From Bacillus sp. FJAT-44742 (lineage in GTDB: Bacteria > Bacillota > Bacilli > Bacillales > Marinococcaceae): DNA of 64,000 nucleotides. Under the pieces are notes generated by a model. It did not search any database and was not told the DNA's origin. It saw nothing but the letters and a program-made list of their open reading frames with translations. Below, piece by piece: positions 59,895 to 64,000 of the stretch; position 1 is the stretch's first letter; each line of letters starts with the position of its first letter. A program made the translations under genes and the position numbers. Location: contig NZ_KZ454936.1 of assembly GCF_002797315.1 (NCBI RefSeq), forward strand, positions 1,993,645 to 2,057,644, given 5' to 3'.

Positions 59895-62138
59895 TTATTC
59901 TCTTCTGATTCTTTCCTCTTCATCTTCAGAATCTTCTTCTCTGGAAGATTCTTCAGTTTCTGCTTCTTCCTGTGCCGCTGCTTCTTCCTCTCTTAAATCC
60001 CTGATTTCTTGAGGACTCATCATTTCTACCGTTAGATAGCCTTTTCCTTCAAGTCCTGTGCCGGCGGGGATGCTTTGGTCTGTCACATAGCCCGAGCCTA
60101 TATGGTGAAGTTCCATCCCCGCTAAATCACTCAGCTTTGTGGCATCTCTCATGGACCATCCTGTAATATCAGGCATCACTGAAGCTCCCTCGGTCTTGAT
60201 CAGCACCCTCTCCCCAAAAATGACGTTACTTTCCGAACCCGGGCTCATTTCCTCTACGGTTTCCCCATCTCCAAGAAATACAGGCTGAAGGCCTAGTGAA
60301 TGAAGAATGCTTTCAGCCTCTTCCACGCTTTCACCTTCAAGCTCAGGGATTTCTATTCCGTCTTCTTCGTATACGGCTTCCTCGGAAACAGCAGGCTCTA
60401 TATTAAGGTATTGGAGACTTTGCTTCATAACTGAGTTGAAAATCATTGACACAGGAGCAGAACCTGATTCGTCACCAGCAAGGTTTGGTCTGTCAACTGC
60501 CACATACACAATGATACTTGGGTCATCCTTTGGCGCCATACCAATAAAGGAGAAAATATTTTGGTTATTTCCGCTTAAATATCCTCCGCCATCAGGATTA
60601 GGTATTTGCGCTGTCCCTGTCTTTCCTACTACATTAAACCCTTCAATAAAATAGGGACGTCCTGTTCCGCTTGAAGAAACCACGACCTGCTCCATCAAGC
60701 CAAGTACTTCTTCTGAGGTTTCCGGGCTAATAGGTTCACCCTTCACTTCTGGCTTGCCTTCATAGACCACTTCTTCAGTCGCAGAGTTACTAATGCTGTC
60801 AACAATATATGGCTTCATCATTTTGCCCTCATTAGCTATTGCAGTTGCAGCTTGGATAATTTGAATGGGGGTAACCGCGGTCCCTTGTCCGATGGCAGTG
60901 GTAGCAGCATCAATTTTATATTGCTCTGCTATTAGGCTGCTTGCTTCCCCAGGCAGATCCACCCCTGTGGTTTCTCGAAATCCAAAATCGGTAATGTAAT
61001 CATACAGCCGCTCAGGACGCAGCTTTTCCATTGCAAGCTTTGCGAAGGCCACGTTAGAAGAACGGTAAAATCCCTCATTAAAGGTGATTTCCCCCCACCC
61101 TTGTCCGTTATTGTGATCATGGAGGCGGTGAGAACCTACCTCATAACTGCCAGATTCAAATTCTTCCTCTCCGTCATAAACCCCTTCTTCAATGGCCGCT
61201 GCCAATGTAAAGATTTTCATCGTAGAGCCTGGCTCAAATCTGTCTGCCACTGCAAAGTTTGTAAAGTTTGTTATCTCTTCATACTCGTTTGGATTAAAGC
61301 TCGGGCGGTTGCTCATTGCCAGGATTTGCCCCGTTTTGGCGTTGGCTGCGACAGCTGTTATTTTTTCAGGGTCATACTCTTCCTCTACCTGATTCATCGC
61401 TTGTTCCATAGTTGTTTGAATATTAGAATCAATAGTCAGGGTGACATCGTCTCCGTTTTGGGGTTCTTCAAAGCTTTCATTGCTATCGAGCAAAGGAACG
61501 CCTCTTTGATCCCGCTGGTAGGAAAGAAAGCCGTCTTCAGGTGTAAGGTATTCATTCAATCCTGACTCAAGGCCCATCCTTGCTTCACTCATATCCCGTT
61601 CTGTATACCCTAAGACATGGGAAGCGAACACTTGATTTGGATAAAACCTTCTAGACTCTGTTCGAAAACGGATACCCGGAAGCTCAAGCTCTTCAATTTC
61701 AGCCCTTGTGCTGTGGCTTAAGTGCCTGGCACCTGACCCAAGTTCTACTTGATACCTTCCTTCGGTCTCTCCCAGGCTTAACAGCTCTTTAAGCCTTTCC
61801 TCGTCCATGTCTATATAAGGAGCCAGCGTTTCGGCTGTCATTTCCGGGTCTTCCACATGCTCTTCATGAGTGGCATCAAGAACAGCATATACCGAGTAGG
61901 ATTGAACTTCTTCAGCAAGGGGATTTCCCTGCCTGTCGAAGATGGTTCCTCTTTCTCCTTGCAACTCGTGACTTGTCGTCCACCTGGACTGAGCTAATTC
62001 TTCTAAATTTTGGCCGTCTACCTCTTTTACTGCCTGAACATAGAGCATACGACCGGTAAAAACAATAAAGCACACAAGAATAATTCCAAGAAGCCAAATT
62101 GTCCGATACATAATTTTATTTCTCTTATTTCCTTCCAC
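59895..62138 (-). CDS. pbpB: Septal class B penicillin-binding protein 2B
   Basis: The protein has 747 residues: one membrane anchor (about 11-31), dimerisation region (ERGTIFDRQGNPLAEE), transpeptidase with Ser305 in FEPGSTMKIFTLAAA, RSSNVAFAKLA and GKTGTAQIPNPDGG, then two PASTA domains. The last 30 residues are mostly Glu/Asp. PBP2B is the division transpeptidase partner of FtsW. It is preceded by a GTG start (62138); the gene follows ftsL after a hairpin. Confidence 0.95.
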   Translation of the reverse strand: MEGNKRNKIMYRTIWLLGIILVCFIVFTGRMLYVQAVKEVDGQNLEELAQSRWTTSHELQGERGTIFDRQGNPLAEEVQSYSVYAVLDATHEEHVEDPEMTAETLAPYIDMDEERLKELLSLGETEGRYQVELGSGARHLSHSTRAEIEELELPGIRFRTESRRFYPNQVFASHVLGYTERDMSEARMGLESGLNEYLTPEDGFLSYQRDQRGVPLLDSNESFEEPQNGDDVTLTIDSNIQTTMEQAMNQVEEEYDPEKITAVAANAKTGQILAMSNRPSFNPNEYEEITNFTNFAVADRFEPGSTMKIFTLAAAIEEGVYDGEEEFESGSYEVGSHRLHDHNNGQGWGEITFNEGFYRSSNVAFAKLAMEKLRPERLYDYITDFGFRETTGVDLPGEASSLIAEQYKIDAATTAIGQGTAVTPIQIIQAATAIANEGKMMKPYIVDSISNSATEEVVYEGKPEVKGEPISPETSEEVLGLMEQVVVSSSGTGRPYFIEGFNVVGKTGTAQIPNPDGGGYLSGNNQNIFSFIGMAPKDDPSIIVYVAVDRPNLAGDESGSAPVSMIFNSVMKQSLQYLNIEPAVSEEAVYEEDGIEIPELEGESVEEAESILHSLGLQPVFLGDGETVEEMSPGSESNVIFGERVLIKTEGASVMPDITGWSMRDATKLSDLAGMELHHIGSGYVTDQSIPAGTGLEGKGYLTVEMMSPQEIRDLREEEAAAQEEAETEESSREEDSEDEEERIRRE

Positions 62139-62205
62139 TTTCCGCCATCACCTGTCCTTTATGGCATCAGGAGTACCACACTCCTGTTTCATCACAATTC
62201 ACATG

Positions 62206-62239
62206 GAAAAAACTAGCTCTTATTGAAAGAACTAGTTTT
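62206..62239 (-). terminator. Terminator-like hairpin overlapping the ftsL stop
   Basis: AAAACTAG and CTAGTTTT close a stem with inner CTT/AAG pairs, followed by six T on the minus strand. The ftsL TAG stop codon lies in the first arm. It stands between ftsL and pbpB, inside what is usually one transcript. Confidence 0.7.
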
Positions 62240-62588
62240 GTACTACTCTTACCTTTTCCTCTTTTAACTGCATTCCCAGCTCTTCTTTCGCATAATACAT
62301 AATCCGGTCAGGTGAGCTTAGCTCTGCCACTTGCAAATGCAAGCCATCATTTATCTCTTGCTGCTGACTCACAGTGTTTTGCAGGGAGGAAATCTCTCTT
62401 TCCTGCGAATATATATTAGCATAATTAGTGACAATCAAAGAAGAAACAGCGATGACCCCGGCAATCATTCCGCTCATGATGACCTTTTCACCTTTCGTCA
62501 CCTTCCCTCGCAGGCGGTGCTTAACTTTTGTATGTACAACCTGCTGCTGTTCTTTTTGTCTTTGAACTTGCTGAGCCAGATTATTCAC
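62232..62588 (-). CDS. ftsL: Cell division protein FtsL
   Basis: The protein has 118 residues: a basic, glutamine-rich cytoplasmic start, one membrane helix (about 37-55, [18 protein letters not shown]) and a leucine-zipper-like coiled coil ([18 protein letters not shown]). It forms a complex with DivIC and DivIB. The start is a GTG (62588) preceded by GGGGGATG, overlapping the rsmH stop by eight bases. Confidence 0.92.
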   Translation of the reverse strand: MNNLAQQVQRQKEQQQVVHTKVKHRLRGKVTKGEKVIMSGMIAGVIAVSSLIVTNYANIYSQEREISSLQNTVSQQQEINDGLHLQVAELSSPDRIMYYAKEELGMQLKEEKVRVVQN

Positions 62589-63540
62589 GATTCACATCCC
62601 CCTTTTTTTCAGCGATTCTTAATTTGGCAGATCTTGCCCGGCGGTTGTTGTCCAATTCTTCTGTAGAAGCTGTTATAGGCTTTCTGGTAATCAACTCAAG
62701 GATTGGTTCAGCTTCTGACGGTACAATAGGAAGTCCCCTTGGAAGCTCTGGACGCTTGCCAGCCTCTCTCATTACTTGTTTACAAATGCGGTCCTCCAGT
62801 GAATGGAAGGTGATAACACACAGGCGGCCGCTTGGGGAAAGAAGATTAATCGCATCCTTCACCGCTTCTTCAAAGGCAGCCAGCTCATCATTCACAGCTA
62901 TACGGATCGCCTGAAATGTCCGTTTAGACGGATGCCCGCCTTTTCTCCGTGCAGGAGCCGGAATCGCTTCTTTAATAATTTCTGTTAATTCGTCAGTGCT
63001 CTGAATCTCTTTTGTTTTTCTGTGAGATTCAATAGCTCTTGCAATTTGCTTTGCAAACCGTTCTTCACCGTATCGAAAGATTACCTTTACCAGCTCTTCA
63101 TAAGGCCATTGATTAACAATATCCTTTGCTGTTACTTCCATTGACTGATCCATTCTCATATCAAGAGGAGCGTCATGCTGGTAGCTGAATCCTCTCTCTC
63201 CTTCATCAAGCTGTGGAGAAGAGACTCCTAAGTCAAAAAGAATACCGTCCACTTTTGAAATCCCTCTATGTCCAAGCTCCTCTTTCAGATACCGAAAGTT
63301 GGCAGGGATGATGGTCAATTGCTCTTGATACGCGGCAAGGCGTTCATTTGCAAAAGACCTGGCTCTTTCATCCTGCTCGAAAGCAAACAAATGACCGTCG
63401 CCTTGAAGTCTGTGTAATATTGCTTCGCTGTGTCCCCCTCCGCCAAGAGTACAGTCTACATAGACACCATTTTCTTTAACATTTAGTCCTTTTATTGCTT
63501 CTTCTAGTAACACTGTTTCATGCTGAAATTCTGCTGCCAA
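62581..63540 (-). CDS. rsmH: 16S rRNA m4C1402 methyltransferase RsmH
   Basis: The protein has 319 residues. [18 protein letters not shown]-binding [34 protein letters not shown] and the C-terminal [16 protein letters not shown] match RsmH/MraW. It methylates N4 of C1402 in the ribosomal P site. It begins with a TTG (63540) after AGGTG. It lies directly after mraZ, the standard head of the dcw cluster. Confidence 0.96.
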   Translation of the reverse strand: MAAEFQHETVLLEEAIKGLNVKENGVYVDCTLGGGGHSEAILHRLQGDGHLFAFEQDERARSFANERLAAYQEQLTIIPANFRYLKEELGHRGISKVDGILFDLGVSSPQLDEGERGFSYQHDAPLDMRMDQSMEVTAKDIVNQWPYEELVKVIFRYGEERFAKQIARAIESHRKTKEIQSTDELTEIIKEAIPAPARRKGGHPSKRTFQAIRIAVNDELAAFEEAVKDAINLLSPSGRLCVITFHSLEDRICKQVMREAGKRPELPRGLPIVPSEAEPILELITRKPITASTEELDNNRRARSAKLRIAEKKGDVNRE

Positions 63541-63564
63541 CTTGTTTGTTCACCTGCCTTCACT

Positions 63565-63996
63565 TTACATATCAAAATCTATAATGTTTTCTGCGATTTC
63601 ACTAAAGGATTCCTGAGAATCTTCAAAATAAGCTTCCCATTCACTTTTACTCCAGATCTCTACCCTGCTCGATACTCCGATAATGACACATTCCTTTGTT
63701 AGCTGAGCGTATTCCCGCAGTGTCGATGGAATGTTTATTCTGCCCTGCTTGTCCACATCACATTCGGCTGCGCCTGAAAAAAAGAAACGAGTAAATGCAC
63801 GAGCATCTTTTTTAGTGAAAGGGAGAGTTTTTAACTTTTCTTCTAATCTTTTCCATTCATCCGGGGGATAAACAAATAAACAGCGATCCATTCCTCTTGT
63901 AATGACAAAGGAGCTTCCTAGTCCCTCTCTAAATTTTGAAGGGACAATCATTCTTCCTTTGTCATCAATGTTGTGGTGATGTTCCCCCATAAACAT
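63565..63996 (-). CDS. mraZ: Transcriptional regulator MraZ
   Basis: The protein has 143 residues made of two AbrB/SpoVT-like half-domains ([20 protein letters not shown] and [20 protein letters not shown], both with the DxxGR signature). MraZ binds direct repeats upstream of its own gene and regulates the dcw cluster. The gene is complete; its promoter lies beyond the right edge of the window. Confidence 0.97.
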   Translation of the reverse strand: MFMGEHHHNIDDKGRMIVPSKFREGLGSSFVITRGMDRCLFVYPPDEWKRLEEKLKTLPFTKKDARAFTRFFFSGAAECDVDKQGRINIPSTLREYAQLTKECVIIGVSSRVEIWSKSEWEAYFEDSQESFSEIAENIIDFDM

Positions 63997-64000
63997 CGCT

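Noticed and set aside
59557-60012. 151-codon plus-strand frame across spoVD and pbpB
   Set aside because: It overlaps two clear genes on the other strand; the serine-run end mirrors the acidic PBP2B tail.

Overview
The window is a chromosomal core region of an endospore-forming Bacillales bacterium, most likely Bacillaceae. The order of its genes matches, from memory, the Bacillus subtilis stretch mraZ-dcw-spoIIG-ylm-divIVA-ileS-pyr-yloA to yloV. Sporulation genes (spoVD, spoVE, spoIIGA, sigE, sigG, spoVM) are in place. Nearly everything reads on the minus strand; only rqcH, rpmB and an IS remnant read on the plus strand. Very acidic linkers and tails on extracytoplasmic proteins (PrkC, DivIB, PBP2B) hint at a halophilic or alkaliphilic lifestyle, which is an inference.

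Layout, read along the minus strand from 64000 down. 64000-46567: the division and cell-wall cluster mraZ-rsmH-ftsL-pbpB-spoVD-murE-mraY-murD-spoVE-murG-murB-divIB, then a terminator and a separate ftsA-ftsZ unit. 46200-43400: the mother-cell/forespore sigma block spoIIGA-sigE (with a Spo0A-type promoter) and sigG (with a forespore-type promoter). 43250-39200: ylmC-pgeF-ylmE-sepF-ylmG-ylmH-divIVA. 39215-33950: a T-box-controlled ileS, a 73-residue orphan gene, lspA and rluD. 33960-21725: the complete de novo UMP operon pyrR-pyrP-pyrB-pyrC-carA-carB-pyrK-pyrD-pyrF-pyrE, with three PyrR-binding attenuators and a final terminator.

21500-20190 is the only accessory-looking stretch: a methyltransferase gene, a decayed IS1182-type transposase fragment and a GC-richer intergenic repeat element. 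Below it come rqcH (plus strand) and divergent yloB (Ca2+ ATPase), then yicC, remA-gmk-rpoZ, coaBC-priA, fmt-rsmB-rlmN-prpC-prkC-rsgA-rpe, the tiny spoVM, convergent rpmB, and yloU-fakA running off the left end.

Genes that work together: precursor synthesis and division (mur, mraY, fts, pbp); sporulation sigma control (SpoIIGA processes pro-SigE; SpoVD and SpoVE make cortex; SpoVM marks the forespore); PyrR-regulated pyrimidine synthesis; and the PrpC/PrkC signalling pair next to RsgA. I found no CRISPR array, rRNA, tRNA gene, prophage or defence system. The unusual content is small: genes apparently missing from their usual places (def, thiN, ylxW/ylxX/sbp, ylyA), orphan frames in or near some of those gaps, and rich cis-regulation.
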